This document shows, in pieces, positions 33,654-42,659 of a stretch of 56,068 bases of DNA. The notes beneath the pieces were generated by a model, which ran no database searches, was not told the DNA's origin, and saw only the letters and a list, made by a program, of their open reading frames with translations. A program made the translations under genes and the position numbers. Source of the DNA: Deltaproteobacteria bacterium (GTDB lineage: Bacteria > Bdellovibrionota > JACOXK01); the NCBI GenBank assembly GCA_016186995.1, contig JACPKQ010000021.1, forward strand, positions 1-56,068, read 5' to 3'. Every line of letters starts with the position of its first letter. Position 1 is the first letter of the stretch.

Positions 33654-35000
33654 CTAATATTGAAGATGCGTTACTTCTTTGCCAACAACTTTGGTAAGTT
33701 CTGAAAGAGCCATATTATAATCAAACAAAGCCATGTAGTAATCTTTTGTCATCATGGCAATGGCTGCAGCACTTTCCAAAACTTCTTTCACTTCGCCAAT
33801 ACCAAAAGCTGTGCCCATACCTGATTGCAAAAACCATTTTTCTGCATATTTTTTACCTTCTTTAGAGTATTCAATATTTTTTGCTTGCTCTTCTACAGCG
33901 CTATAGGCTTTTCTCACCTGCATAGGAATTCCACGTACAGCATATTCATTTTTAGCTAAGAGTGCGCTGTGCTCTGCTTTAAGCTGTTGTATCTTAGCCC
34001 GTGTTGTTAAAAAATCGAGATCCCACTTAAAGGCAAGGGCTGCTCCTACCGTACCTTCATTATAAATATCATAAGCAAAATAACTTTGTTGATTTTGAAC
34101 AAGAGGTGCTGTTGCAGCAGCGTATTTAAACCCTAAAGCGATCATAGGAAAATAACTTGCCCGTTCTGCTTTGACCAAGGCATCACGCGCCATGAGCCCA
34201 TGCTTTAACTGGCCCATTTCAGGACGATTTTTTAAAGCAAGATCTGCGTAGTCATCTAAAGACTGTAAATCAGCCTTTTCTATTTGAACACGATGTTTTT
34301 TAATATCAAAGTCAGCATCTCTATTAAAACCGATTTGCATTTTTAAAGCATTTTGAGCTAATCCTTGACCTGTTTGAGCTTTATTAAGTTTTGAGAGCCC
34401 AGCAGACTTAAAAACACGAAGTTTATAAAGATCAACCCGTGTTACTTCACCCGTTTCTTTTTTGACAAGATCTTCAGCCTTATTAATAATTTTATCAATT
34501 TTTTGCATGATGTTATCGCCCTCTTTGGTAAGTGTCCAAGCAAGCTGAAAGCTGTAATAATATTCTTTCGTTTTATAAACCACCTCGTGCGCTGTTTCTT
34601 CAGTCTTCAATGTATCCACTTGAATTTTGTTACTCGCTGCCATTTTAAAACTAGAAATTTTTTCAAAGGTATAAAGAGGAACATAACCCTTACCCTCGGA
34701 ACGGAAAAAATAACTCCAGGAATCTCTATCTTTGGTATCGCCCAAAGCATTTCCTGTAATTTTGTACATAGGAGCTAGGAAAGAAAGTGTTTCAAGTTTT
34801 GGCCATTGCGCTGCTTTAGCTTCTTCTAATTGGCCTTTTGAAACGCCAATCAATTCCTTTTTTTCTCTAATTTCTGGATTTTTTTTAAGTGCTAATGTGA
34901 TAGCTTCTTCTAAATCAACCTCAATTTTAGCTGCTTGAAGTGAAAAACCTAGAAAAAGCGCTGTGAGACAGAGCCACCCATACCTCATGTTAAGTTTCAT
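33654..35000 (-). CDS. TolC family outer-membrane factor
   Basis: Protein of 448 aa with a signal peptide (LCLTALFLGFSLQAA). It has the repeated OEP architecture: LEEAITLALKKNPEIREKKE near the N-terminus and a second half starting around YADLALKNRPEMGQLKHGL, each with long helices of the periplasmic tunnel. Long coiled-coil stretches (KIINKAEDLVKKETGEVTRV) are evident. It lacks adjacent adaptor or pump genes; the partner must be elsewhere. A tunnel-type efflux or secretion outer-membrane channel is the best call. An ATG four codons in (34988) is an alternative start. Confidence 0.82.
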   Translation of the reverse strand: MKLNMRYGWLCLTALFLGFSLQAAKIEVDLEEAITLALKKNPEIREKKELIGVSKGQLEEAKAAQWPKLETLSFLAPMYKITGNALGDTKDRDSWSYFFRSEGKGYVPLYTFEKISSFKMAASNKIQVDTLKTEETAHEVVYKTKEYYYSFQLAWTLTKEGDNIMQKIDKIINKAEDLVKKETGEVTRVDLYKLRVFKSAGLSKLNKAQTGQGLAQNALKMQIGFNRDADFDIKKHRVQIEKADLQSLDDYADLALKNRPEMGQLKHGLMARDALVKAERASYFPMIALGFKYAAATAPLVQNQQSYFAYDIYNEGTVGAALAFKWDLDFLTTRAKIQQLKAEHSALLAKNEYAVRGIPMQVRKAYSAVEEQAKNIEYSKEGKKYAEKWFLQSGMGTAFGIGEVKEVLESAAAIAMMTKDYYMALFDYNMALSELTKVVGKEVTHLQY

Positions 35001-35061
35001 TTTAATTTGTTTCTGAGTAAAGTCAAAAAATTCTTATTGGGCCATAATATTTTTTACGACT

Positions 35062-35730
35062 TCACAGGGATGTTTGTGGACACATACTTTGAAGAGAACA
35101 ATCTCCACAACGAGGTTTTGATTTTTTACATATATTTTTTCCATGATGAACAATGAGCGCATGATACTCGTTATAAAGAGAAGTTTTTTGTGGCAACTGT
35201 GTCATGAAAATGGATTGAAGGTCATAATAAGAAACACTTTCACGACACAGGCTTAAACGAGAAAAAATTCTTTTTGTGTAAGCGTCAATGACAAATATAG
35301 GTTTTTCTAAAGCATAAAGTAAAATAGAATCTGCTGTTTCTGGCCCAATACCATTAACCTCTAAAAGCTCATTTCTTAATTTTTCAACACTTTCTTTTTT
35401 CATTTTTTGAACAAAAAATCCATATTTATTTTTAAAAAAATTTAAATAATTTTTAAGTTTGTTTGCTTTTTGGTTAAAATAACCTGAAGGCCTGATCAGC
35501 TTTGCAAGCTGCGTGTTATGAACCCTGAGCATTTTATGTGGATCTAAAATTTTTTTATTTTTTAAATTAAGAATAGCTTTTTCGACATTCGTCCAAGAGG
35601 TATTTTGGGTGAGGATGGCACCTATCATGACTTCAAAAGAAGTCTCTCCTGGCCACCAATTTTGTGGCCCGTGTTGTTTCAAAAGGAGATCAAAAACACG
35701 CTTAAATTCCATAGTATACAAAACACTCAT
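35062..35730 (-). CDS. HhH-GPD DNA glycosylase with Fe-S loop (endonuclease III/MagIII-like)
   Basis: Protein of 222 aa. The helix-hairpin-helix is NGIGPETADSILLYAL and the catalytic aspartate is in FVIDAYTKRIF. The position of the endonuclease III lyase lysine is Glu (GPETAD), so it is probably a monofunctional glycosylase, as in Helicobacter 3-methyladenine glycosylase MagIII, with which it shares RPSGYFNQKANKL. Unlike MagIII, it keeps the four-cysteine Fe-S loop (CKKSKPRCGDCSLQSMC). It probably removes alkylated or damaged bases. A second ATG at 35712 is possible. Stands alone. Confidence 0.83.
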   Translation of the reverse strand: MSVLYTMEFKRVFDLLLKQHGPQNWWPGETSFEVMIGAILTQNTSWTNVEKAILNLKNKKILDPHKMLRVHNTQLAKLIRPSGYFNQKANKLKNYLNFFKNKYGFFVQKMKKESVEKLRNELLEVNGIGPETADSILLYALEKPIFVIDAYTKRIFSRLSLCRESVSYYDLQSIFMTQLPQKTSLYNEYHALIVHHGKNICKKSKPRCGDCSLQSMCPQTSL

Positions 35731-36031
35731 ATGCCTTCATCTCCTCTCTGTCATCCGTGAAGACAAGACCCGTCCTCACAAGGACTGTCTTAACATGGAC
35801 AGCTATTTTTTAGGCAATTGATGTAAGTTTTGTAATCATACTAACTTATTAATTTTACTCATCTTTTTTAAGATGCTAAAAATCGACTAATAAATAAACA
35901 AATGTCAGATGTGTAACATGCCTTCAACAACCCAACTTAACACACCCTAACCAGTTGAAATCTAATGGTTTTTTGTGGCTTTAGAATTTTTGGCATGAGG
36001 GTTGCTCATTAATACTGTGAAGGTGAGGGCC
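35731..36031. other. Divergent intergenic region, 301 bp
   Basis: Holds a degenerate repeat-like segment (gtcatccgtgaagacaagac, about 35753-35772) and a hairpin GTCCTCACAAGGAC nested in AAGAC ... GTCTT (35759-35791). The rest is AT-rich; no clear promoter can be defined for either flanking gene. Confidence 0.4.
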
Positions 36032-36694
36032 ATGTTAAACAAATTTTCTCTATTTCTTATGATTTCATTATTTATTGTATCTTGTGCTAAGGTACAGCCT
36101 GTAGATCAAGCTATGAGCCAAGTTAGAGCCATTGGTACTGGTACAAGTAATAGTAGTAGCTCTACACAAGTCACAAACGTAAATATCATCCCATTTTCTG
36201 CTCTGGCTTCAGCTACCATAAACAACCCAGAAAAATGTTATCTTATTATCAAAACTTTTGTTCTTATTACGTGGAGTTGGTGGAAGCAATTTTGCCCTCC
36301 TCCTACTACTGGTGGTGGTGGAACTGGTGGATTCGGAGAAACCCCTATGCCTTCAGAACCCATTACTGGCGACTTAGGGCCTTATAGTTATTTAGGCACT
36401 ATGACACATGGTCAAATTGCACGAGATACTCAAGATCCAAATATGTTCATTATGGCTCTTGATCCTAATGACCCTACTTTTGTTCAGTACAGAAATAGTT
36501 TTTTGGAAAACAACATTTACCAAGATATGAATAGTGGTGCTTATGCCGTGTGGTCAGAACCTATTCCAGGTGTTTCTACCCCTGGTGGTGGTTTTACTCC
36601 TGGTGGTGGTGGTGGGTGGTGGATTGGTGGTGGCGGAACCATTTTCAGTGCTAATACTACTAATATGCAACAAGTGCCCTGCCCAAAACCTTAA
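36032..36694 (+). CDS. Gly-rich lipoprotein of unknown function
   Basis: Protein of 220 aa with a type II signal peptide (KFSLFLMISLFIVSCAK, lipobox IVSC). The mature part starts with a Ser/Thr-rich stretch (SNSSSSTQVTNVNI), has a WSWWKQFCPPP segment, a Gly-rich linker, a compact middle domain (GDLGPYSYLGTMTHGQIARD), and ends in a tryptophan/glycine-rich tail (GGGGGWWIGGGGTIFS). The start at 36032 is chosen because GGTGAGG precedes it and gives a clean signal peptide. No known family recognised. The second C near the end could form a disulphide. Confidence 0.65.
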   Translation: MLNKFSLFLMISLFIVSCAKVQPVDQAMSQVRAIGTGTSNSSSSTQVTNVNIIPFSALASATINNPEKCYLIIKTFVLITWSWWKQFCPPPTTGGGGTGGFGETPMPSEPITGDLGPYSYLGTMTHGQIARDTQDPNMFIMALDPNDPTFVQYRNSFLENNIYQDMNSGAYAVWSEPIPGVSTPGGGFTPGGGGGWWIGGGGTIFSANTTNMQQVPCPKP

Positions 36695-36756
36695 CATTCA
36701 ACCTCTCAACCCTTAAGCTTAGTAAAAAATGAAGCTTTATGTTATAAAGCCCAAGG

Positions 36757-37764
36757 ATGAGTTCTTATAAAGAAGCAGGGGTGGATATTAAAAAGGCAGA
36801 TGCTGTTGTCTCTTATCTTAAACCTCTTGCAAAAAAAACTTATACAAAAGACGTTTCAGGCCACTTAGGTGGTTACGGTGCTTTGTACCACCTCGATATC
36901 AAAAAATATTCTGATCCTGTCATTGTCACAACTACAGACGGAGTGGGAACAAAACTTAAAATCGCTTTTTTAGCACATGAGCACTCAAGCGTGGGGATCG
37001 ATCTTGTCGCCATGTGTGTGAATGACCTTCTGTGTTGTGGAGCAGAACCCAAACTTTTTTTAGATTATTACGCAACAGGCACACTTCACGAAAAAACTTC
37101 ACGAGATATTTTAAAAGGTATTGTGAAAGGTTGTGAAATGGCAGAATGCTCTCTTGTAGGCGGAGAAACAGCAGAAATGCCAGGCTTTTACCAAAAAGGG
37201 GAATACGACCTTGCTGGTTTTGCAGTGGGTGTTGCCAATAAAAAAGATATTTTTAATCCAAACACAGTGTGCAAAGATGATGTTCTCATTGCGCTTTCTT
37301 CAAACGGACTCCACAGCAATGGTTTTAGTTTAGTAAGAAAAATCATATTTCAAGATCTTAAAATGAATATTAACGACCCATTTCATTTTGAAAACCTCTC
37401 AACTGTCAAAGAAGAACTTCTAAAACCCACTCGTATTTATGTTTCTCTTTTTAAAATATTAAGAGAAAAGTTTAAGCTTAAAGGAGCTGCACATATTACG
37501 GGAGGCGGCATTACAGAAAACTTACCCCGTATTTTTCCAAAAAACCTTCAAGCCCACGTTGATCTTTCTTCTTGGAAAATACCTAGTATTTTTAGATTTC
37601 TTCAAGAAAAGGGGAAAATCTCTCACAAAGAAATGCTTAAAACTTTTAACTGTGGTGTTGGGATGGTTCTTATTATATCCCCCAAGGAAGCACCCAAGGT
37701 TCTTTCTTATCTTAAAGAAAAGAAAGAATTAGCCTGGGTTATCGGAAAAGTTATTGATTCATGA
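36757..37764 (+). CDS. purM: Phosphoribosylformylglycinamidine cyclo-ligase PurM
   Basis: AIR synthetase of 335 aa, fifth step of de novo purine synthesis. Landmarks: YKEAGVDIKKADAVV at the N-terminus, VTTTDGVGTKLKIA (ATP/phosphate loop), GIDLVAMCVNDLLCCGAEP, VGGETAEMPGFY and GAAHITGGGITENLPRI near the C-terminal domain. Length matches the family. Overlaps purN by four bases (ATGA), forming a purine operon. A 7-bp hairpin (36734-36750) lies just before the start, and the Shine-Dalgarno-like AAGG directly abuts the ATG, an unusually short spacing. Confidence 0.97.
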   Translation: MSSYKEAGVDIKKADAVVSYLKPLAKKTYTKDVSGHLGGYGALYHLDIKKYSDPVIVTTTDGVGTKLKIAFLAHEHSSVGIDLVAMCVNDLLCCGAEPKLFLDYYATGTLHEKTSRDILKGIVKGCEMAECSLVGGETAEMPGFYQKGEYDLAGFAVGVANKKDIFNPNTVCKDDVLIALSSNGLHSNGFSLVRKIIFQDLKMNINDPFHFENLSTVKEELLKPTRIYVSLFKILREKFKLKGAAHITGGGITENLPRIFPKNLQAHVDLSSWKIPSIFRFLQEKGKISHKEMLKTFNCGVGMVLIISPKEAPKVLSYLKEKKELAWVIGKVIDS

Positions 37765-38381
37765 AAAAAATTCTTGTTTTAGCAAGCGGACGGGGCTCCA
37801 ATTTTCAGGCCATTATTGATGCCTCTCGCACACAAAAAATAAAGGGTGAGATTATTGCTCTTATCACCAATAATATTTCTGCCAAAGCGATTGGGAGAGC
37901 CAAAAAACATCATATTCCTGTTTACGTTATTCATTCTCAGAAAAACCTGGATCCCCGCCTTCGCGGGGATGACTTGACGTTTGAGAAAAAGCTTCTCACG
38001 CAGTGCCAAGAACTTAACCCTGATCTTATTGTTCTTGCAGGATATATGAAAATACTTCCTCAAAACTTTATTAAACATTTTAAAAATAAAATTATAAATA
38101 TTCACCCTGCACTTTTGCCTCAATTTCCAGGTCTTCACGCACAAAAACAGGCTCTACAAAATGGAACGAAAGTATCGGGTTGTACAGTCCATTTTGTCGA
38201 TGAAGGAGTGGATACAGGCCCTATTATTCTTCAAGAAAAGGTTCCTATTTTAGGGAATGACACCGAAGAAACACTCTCAGATCGTATTCTTCAAAAAGAA
38301 CATCTTACACTTGTTTCTGCCATAGAACTCTTCTGTAACGATAAGCTTGAGGTCAAAGAGGGTAAGGTTTATATTAAGTAA
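37761..38381 (+). CDS. purN: Phosphoribosylglycinamide formyltransferase PurN, with in-frame repeat insertion
   Basis: GART of 206 aa, third step of purine synthesis. Motifs: LVLASGRGSNFQAIID, NPDLIVLAGYMKILP and the formyl-folate site IINIHPALLPQFPGLHA (His catalytic), then GCTVHFVDEGVDTGPII (Asp). Residues about 63-71 (DPRLRGDDL) come from a palindromic repeat (37949-37973) inserted at a surface loop between the nucleotide-binding and catalytic parts; the gene otherwise aligns normally. Translationally coupled to purM and followed three bases later by an unknown gene, then argS. Confidence 0.95.
   Translation: MKKILVLASGRGSNFQAIIDASRTQKIKGEIIALITNNISAKAIGRAKKHHIPVYVIHSQKNLDPRLRGDDLTFEKKLLTQCQELNPDLIVLAGYMKILPQNFIKHFKNKIINIHPALLPQFPGLHAQKQALQNGTKVSGCTVHFVDEGVDTGPIILQEKVPILGNDTEETLSDRILQKEHLTLVSAIELFCNDKLEVKEGKVYIK
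37949..37973. repeat. Palindromic repeat inserted in purN
   Basis: ggatccccgc cttc gcggggatgac, arms ATCCCCGC / GCGGGGAT. In frame; encodes DPRLRGDD. Confidence 0.8.
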
Positions 38382-38384
38382 GAA

Positions 38385-39545
38385 ATGTTCCAAGACATAT
38401 TTAAAACAGTTGTTATCGGAAATGATATTTTAGCCTATTTGATTGCAACAGAGCTCACTCTTAAAAAAGAAAAAGTATGTCTCATTATACCCCCAACACT
38501 TACCCCCTCTCATCTTTACTTAAGACGGTTTTCAGAGGTTCAACAATTTTTAAGCCACATTGGTATTTCTCGTTTTGAATCTCAGGCATTCACCCAAAAA
38601 CCAAGTTGCTTTCAAATTATAAGTAAAAACATGCGTTTTGATTGTCATACTAAAAATAAAGATTTTCGCTTTGAGTTTGAGCGTGAGCTCAAAAGACCTA
38701 CAACAATAGAAGAGGTTCAAAAATTTCTCACCCCCTCGCCCACCCTTTTGAAAAAAAGATTTTACAAAGAAGTGATTAAAACATTTGAAAAAAAAGAAGA
38801 CTGGGCACAAAAACTTTCTTATCCTTTTGCACCCCTTCCGTACTTGCAAAACTTTTTTCTCTTTCAAAAAGATGGCATTTTTATTTCAAAAGATAAACAT
38901 GTTCGTCTCATAAAAAAATTAAGAATGAATCTTGAAAAGGCCGGTGGTATTATCAAAGAAACAGAAATACTTAAATTTACAAAAACCTTTGAAAGATGGA
39001 TTTTAAACACAAAATCCCACGAGGGAACTCTTTTTTGCAATCAAATTATATCCACCTCTCCTTTAAACACCATCCAACATAACAAAAGAAAAATAAGACG
39101 CTTTCGAAGACGAGGAGAATACCTCCCCCTTTATTCTTCATCCTTTTACTTTAAAGCCAATAAAAAACCTGTGGGTTTAAAACAGCACTTTTCTTTTATT
39201 GAAGATCTTAAGAAAAAGTCTTTGGCGGATAACGTATGGAACGCTTCTTTAAAAGATAACAAACATGAATGCCGCATCGATGTTACCTTTTCTTCACACA
39301 AACCCCAAGAAACCATAACACTTATCAATGATAGCTTGCACAAACTCATTCCCTTTAGTCGCATTGAAAGGGAAAGCAAAATTATAAATCACCCGCATTT
39401 TTATCACAGCTTTACCTGTGAAAGAAATTATAATCCAAGGCTTTGTAAAATCGATCGAAACTGGCATCACTTTGGACCCGAGGTAGGTGCTTGGCTGGGC
39501 TTAAGCACCCAAATAAAACTATGGAAAGATTTTACAAATGAATAA
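38385..39545 (+). CDS. Uncharacterised protein, possible FAD/NAD(P)-binding fold
   Basis: Protein of 386 aa. The N-terminus (TVVIGNDILAYLIATELTLK, followed by EKVCLI) has a loose resemblance to the dinucleotide-binding strand-loop-helix of FAD-dependent oxidoreductases, and GPEVGAWLGLSTQIKLWKDF near the C-terminus resembles their final motif, but the key glycines are only partly present. The middle is Lys/Phe-rich and very AT-biased. It overlaps argS by eight bases and follows purN closely, so it is cotranscribed, although the function is not evident. No membrane segments. Confidence 0.5.
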   Translation: MFQDIFKTVVIGNDILAYLIATELTLKKEKVCLIIPPTLTPSHLYLRRFSEVQQFLSHIGISRFESQAFTQKPSCFQIISKNMRFDCHTKNKDFRFEFERELKRPTTIEEVQKFLTPSPTLLKKRFYKEVIKTFEKKEDWAQKLSYPFAPLPYLQNFFLFQKDGIFISKDKHVRLIKKLRMNLEKAGGIIKETEILKFTKTFERWILNTKSHEGTLFCNQIISTSPLNTIQHNKRKIRRFRRRGEYLPLYSSSFYFKANKKPVGLKQHFSFIEDLKKKSLADNVWNASLKDNKHECRIDVTFSSHKPQETITLINDSLHKLIPFSRIERESKIINHPHFYHSFTCERNYNPRLCKIDRNWHHFGPEVGAWLGLSTQIKLWKDFTNE

Positions 39546-41232
39546 ATATCAAAAAGAAATTCTAAAAATCCTTCCTCCACAATGGGAAAAGAAAAAAATA
39601 GAGTGGCATGATTTTTTGGAAAAACCTAAAGATCTATCTCAAGGAGATTATGCTATTGCCTGTTTTCGCCTTGCCAAAGATTTTAAAAAGCCACCTCAAA
39701 AGTTGGCTCAAGAAATTGGGAAACAACTTAAAACCACAAAACTGATTCCACGCATCCATGTTATAGGCGCTTATATTAATTTTTTTATTGAATCCACAAC
39801 TCTTACTCAAGAAGTATTAGAAGCAGCACTTTCACAAAAAGAAAAATACGGTTCTTCCTCTTTTGGAAAAGGAAAAACCATTGTTATTGATTATTCAGCC
39901 CCAAACATTGCAAAACCCTTTCATATGGGGCATCTGCGATCTACCATTATTGGCCAATCTCTCTATAATATTTATACATTTTTAGGTTTTAGAACCATAG
40001 GAATTAATCACCTGGGTGATTGGGGCACTCAATACGGAAAACTTATTTATGCCTTTCAAATGTGGGGAAACGAAAAAGAATACAAACAAAAAGGCATCCC
40101 CTACCTTCACGAACTTTATGTTCGTTTTCACAAAGAGGCTAAAGGTAATGAATCTTTAGAAGAAGAAGCACGAAAAGTTTTTAAAAAGCTTGAAGAGGGC
40201 GACAAAGAAATACAGAAAATATGGAAAATTTTTAAAGAAGAAAGCCTTAAAGAATTTGAAAAAACTTATAAACGATTGAGCATCAGTTTTGATTTTACAC
40301 TAGGAGAAAGTTTTTATACCGATAAAATAGAAGCGGCGTTGAAAAAAATTAAAGATTCTAAACTTTCTCAAAAAAGTGAAGGAGCACTCATCGTTCCACT
40401 TGAAAAATACTCACTGTCACCTTGTTTGCTTCGAAAAAATGATGGCACAACACTTTATGCCACACGTGATATTGCAACAGCGCTTTATCGCTATGAAAAA
40501 CACCACTTTACCACCATGATTTATGTCGTAGGCCAAGATCAAACTCTTCATTTTAAACAGGTTTTTAAAGTTTTAGAACTTATGGGGCTTCAATGGGCAG
40601 AAAACTGTATTCATCTTCCTTTTGGTCTTGTCAGTTTTAAAGAGGGGAAAATGTCGACACGCGAAGGAAAAGTGATCCTTCTTAAAGAAGTTTTAGATAA
40701 AGCAAGAGATCTTGCTCTTAAAAATATTGAAGCCAAAAATGAAAAACTTAAAAATAAAGAAGAAGTTGCAGAAAAAATAGGAATCGGAGCTATTATTTTT
40801 GGTGATCTCTCTCAAAAAATGATGAGAAACATAAGCTTTGATTGGGATGAAATTTTAAGTTTTGAAGGTGAAACTGGCCCCTATCTTCAATACACTTACG
40901 CCAGAGCAAGAAGTATTTTAAGAAAATCAAAGGAAAAACCAAGTATTAAAAACACAGAACTTCTTAAAGAAGAATTAGAGCTTCTTCTTATAAAGCTTCT
41001 TTTTCAATTCTCTGAAACTTTAGAAGCTGTTCTTAGATTTAATGAACCTTCTATTTTAGCCAATTATCTTTTAGATGTTACAAAAACATTTAATCGTTTT
41101 TATTTGCACCACAAAGTTGTAACTGAAGAAGCAGAACTTCAAAAAGCAAGACTAGCGCTTGTTGAATCCACCTGCCACGTTTTAAAAAATGGTTTAGGTC
41201 TTTTAAACATCCCCGCTCCTGAAGAGATGTAA
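39538..41232 (+). CDS. argS: Arginyl-tRNA synthetase
   Basis: Class I synthetase of 564 aa. The HIGH-like signature is PNIAKPFHMGHLRSTIIGQS, the KMSKS-like loop is FKEGKMSTREGKVILL, and the N-terminal Add-1 domain and C-terminal anticodon-binding helices (LQYTYARARSILRKS; FNRFYLHHKV) are present. Standard length. Charges tRNA-Arg in the cytoplasm. It begins inside the last codons of the unknown upstream gene and ends 53 bases before the efflux operon. The conserved serine of KMSKS is retained and the last lysine is replaced by Arg/Glu context, as is common in ArgRS. Confidence 0.97.
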   Translation: MNKYQKEILKILPPQWEKKKIEWHDFLEKPKDLSQGDYAIACFRLAKDFKKPPQKLAQEIGKQLKTTKLIPRIHVIGAYINFFIESTTLTQEVLEAALSQKEKYGSSSFGKGKTIVIDYSAPNIAKPFHMGHLRSTIIGQSLYNIYTFLGFRTIGINHLGDWGTQYGKLIYAFQMWGNEKEYKQKGIPYLHELYVRFHKEAKGNESLEEEARKVFKKLEEGDKEIQKIWKIFKEESLKEFEKTYKRLSISFDFTLGESFYTDKIEAALKKIKDSKLSQKSEGALIVPLEKYSLSPCLLRKNDGTTLYATRDIATALYRYEKHHFTTMIYVVGQDQTLHFKQVFKVLELMGLQWAENCIHLPFGLVSFKEGKMSTREGKVILLKEVLDKARDLALKNIEAKNEKLKNKEEVAEKIGIGAIIFGDLSQKMMRNISFDWDEILSFEGETGPYLQYTYARARSILRKSKEKPSIKNTELLKEELELLLIKLLFQFSETLEAVLRFNEPSILANYLLDVTKTFNRFYLHHKVVTEEAELQKARLALVESTCHVLKNGLGLLNIPAPEEM

Positions 41233-41285
41233 AGGAGAGTTTGACAAGGAGTTGAAAGAGGCAATATCCTGAACTGAGGGGATAG

Positions 41286-42659
41286 ATGTTCTTTAAAAAA
41301 AACTTTTTTCTTGCTTGGTTTTTTATACTTCCTTTTTTAAGCTTTGCAGATACACAAAACCTAACATGGGATCAATGTGTAGATCTTGCTCTTAAAAACA
41401 ACCCAAGTCTTAAAGCGAAAGAGCACGAGGTCAAAAGCTCAGGTTTTGGCATTACAAAGGCTCGAGCTGGGTACTTTCCAGATTTAACCTTAAGTGGAAC
41501 CCTCAAACGCTTTGAAGACACTTCAAGTACTTCAACAACAGGTGTCAACACCTCCCAAACCTACACAAGCAAAGCAACGCTTGAAATTTTTTCAGGCTTT
41601 GAAACGGTCGCCTCCGTCCATGAAGCAGAAGCCACACTTCACAAATCAGAAAGTTCACTTTCCCAAATAAAAGTAAATCTTTTAGCTGATTTAAGAACAA
41701 CCTTCTCAGAAGCCCTTTATGCTCAAGAAAATATCATTTTATCCGAAAAAATAGAGAAGAGACTTAAAAAGAATGCCAGCTTTTTAAAGCTACGCTACGA
41801 AGGTGGGTTAGAAGCACGCTGGGCATATCAAAAAGCCCAAGCCGATTGGAAAGAAGCTCTGTGGGAAGCGGAAAAAGCACAGCAAGAGTTAAAAGTAACT
41901 CAGAAAAAATTATTTAAAGTTTTAGGTCTAGCTTCGCATTCTGTCATCACGAGGGTTTCTTCGAAACCCGTGGTGATCTCATCGCTACGCGATGGGATTG
42001 CTTCGGCTTCGCCTCGCAATGACGGCGGGGATGATATGGATGTCAATTTTAGAGTTTCAGGAGATTTTACAGTGCCAAAGCTTGTCACATTAGAAAATTT
42101 AAGAAATACGGTTCTTCAAAATCATTCTTCACTTGCCTTTCAGTATTTTCAAAGAGAACTCACACGCGCCACAATCGAAAAAGAAGAAAGTGATTTTTGG
42201 CCAACCGTTTCACTTTTCGCTGATTATTCTATAAAGGGAACAAATAGCAATCCTAATAAAAAAGCGTGGAGTTACGGGCTTGAATTTAGCTGGGCACTTT
42301 TTTCTGGGCTTGAAACCTATGCTGCAACAAGAGCAGCGAAAGAAAATTATGCTAAAGAAGATTTTACTCTTCAAAACACAGTGTTATCCATTGATAGTGA
42401 TTTAAAAGAAACCTACACAAATTATAAATTTGCAAAAGAAAAAGTAGAAATTAAAAAATCTCAACTTGAGGCAGCTCTTGAAAGAGCGGCTGTTGTGGAA
42501 GAAGAGTATTCATCTGGCCTTAAAAACTTTTTAGATTGGGAGCAATCACAATCCATCCTGACCCAAACAGAGCGACAATATCTTGTAGCTCAAAGAGATG
42601 CCTTAAATGCTTTAGCAAGTTTTGAGAAAGCGCAAGGAAAGGAGTTATCTAGAAAATGA
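41286..42659 (+). CDS. TolC-like outer-membrane factor with in-frame repeat insertion
   Basis: Protein of 457 aa with a signal peptide (NFFLAWFFILPFLSFAD). OEP-type halves begin WDQCVDLALKNNPSLKAKEH and, after the break, LVTLENLRNTVLQNHSSLAF, each followed by long tunnel helices. Forms the outer-membrane channel of the efflux system encoded downstream (adaptor overlaps by four bases). Residues about 220-246 (VITRVSSKPVVISSLRDG etc.) are encoded by an 81-bp repeat (41943-42023), exactly 27 codons, placed in the linker between the two halves, where extra sequence is tolerated. Confidence 0.86.
   Translation: MFFKKNFFLAWFFILPFLSFADTQNLTWDQCVDLALKNNPSLKAKEHEVKSSGFGITKARAGYFPDLTLSGTLKRFEDTSSTSTTGVNTSQTYTSKATLEIFSGFETVASVHEAEATLHKSESSLSQIKVNLLADLRTTFSEALYAQENIILSEKIEKRLKKNASFLKLRYEGGLEARWAYQKAQADWKEALWEAEKAQQELKVTQKKLFKVLGLASHSVITRVSSKPVVISSLRDGIASASPRNDGGDDMDVNFRVSGDFTVPKLVTLENLRNTVLQNHSSLAFQYFQRELTRATIEKEESDFWPTVSLFADYSIKGTNSNPNKKAWSYGLEFSWALFSGLETYAATRAAKENYAKEDFTLQNTVLSIDSDLKETYTNYKFAKEKVEIKKSQLEAALERAAVVEEEYSSGLKNFLDWEQSQSILTQTERQYLVAQRDALNALASFEKAQGKELSRK
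41943..42023. repeat. 81-bp composite palindromic repeat inside the tolC-like gene
   Basis: gtcatcacgaggg ... cctcgcaatgac, with internal hairpins GGGTTTCTTCGAAACCC, ATCGCTACGCGAT and GCTTCGGCTTCGC. Same ends as 12604-12712 but a different interior. Its length is a multiple of three and the frame is open. Confidence 0.85.
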
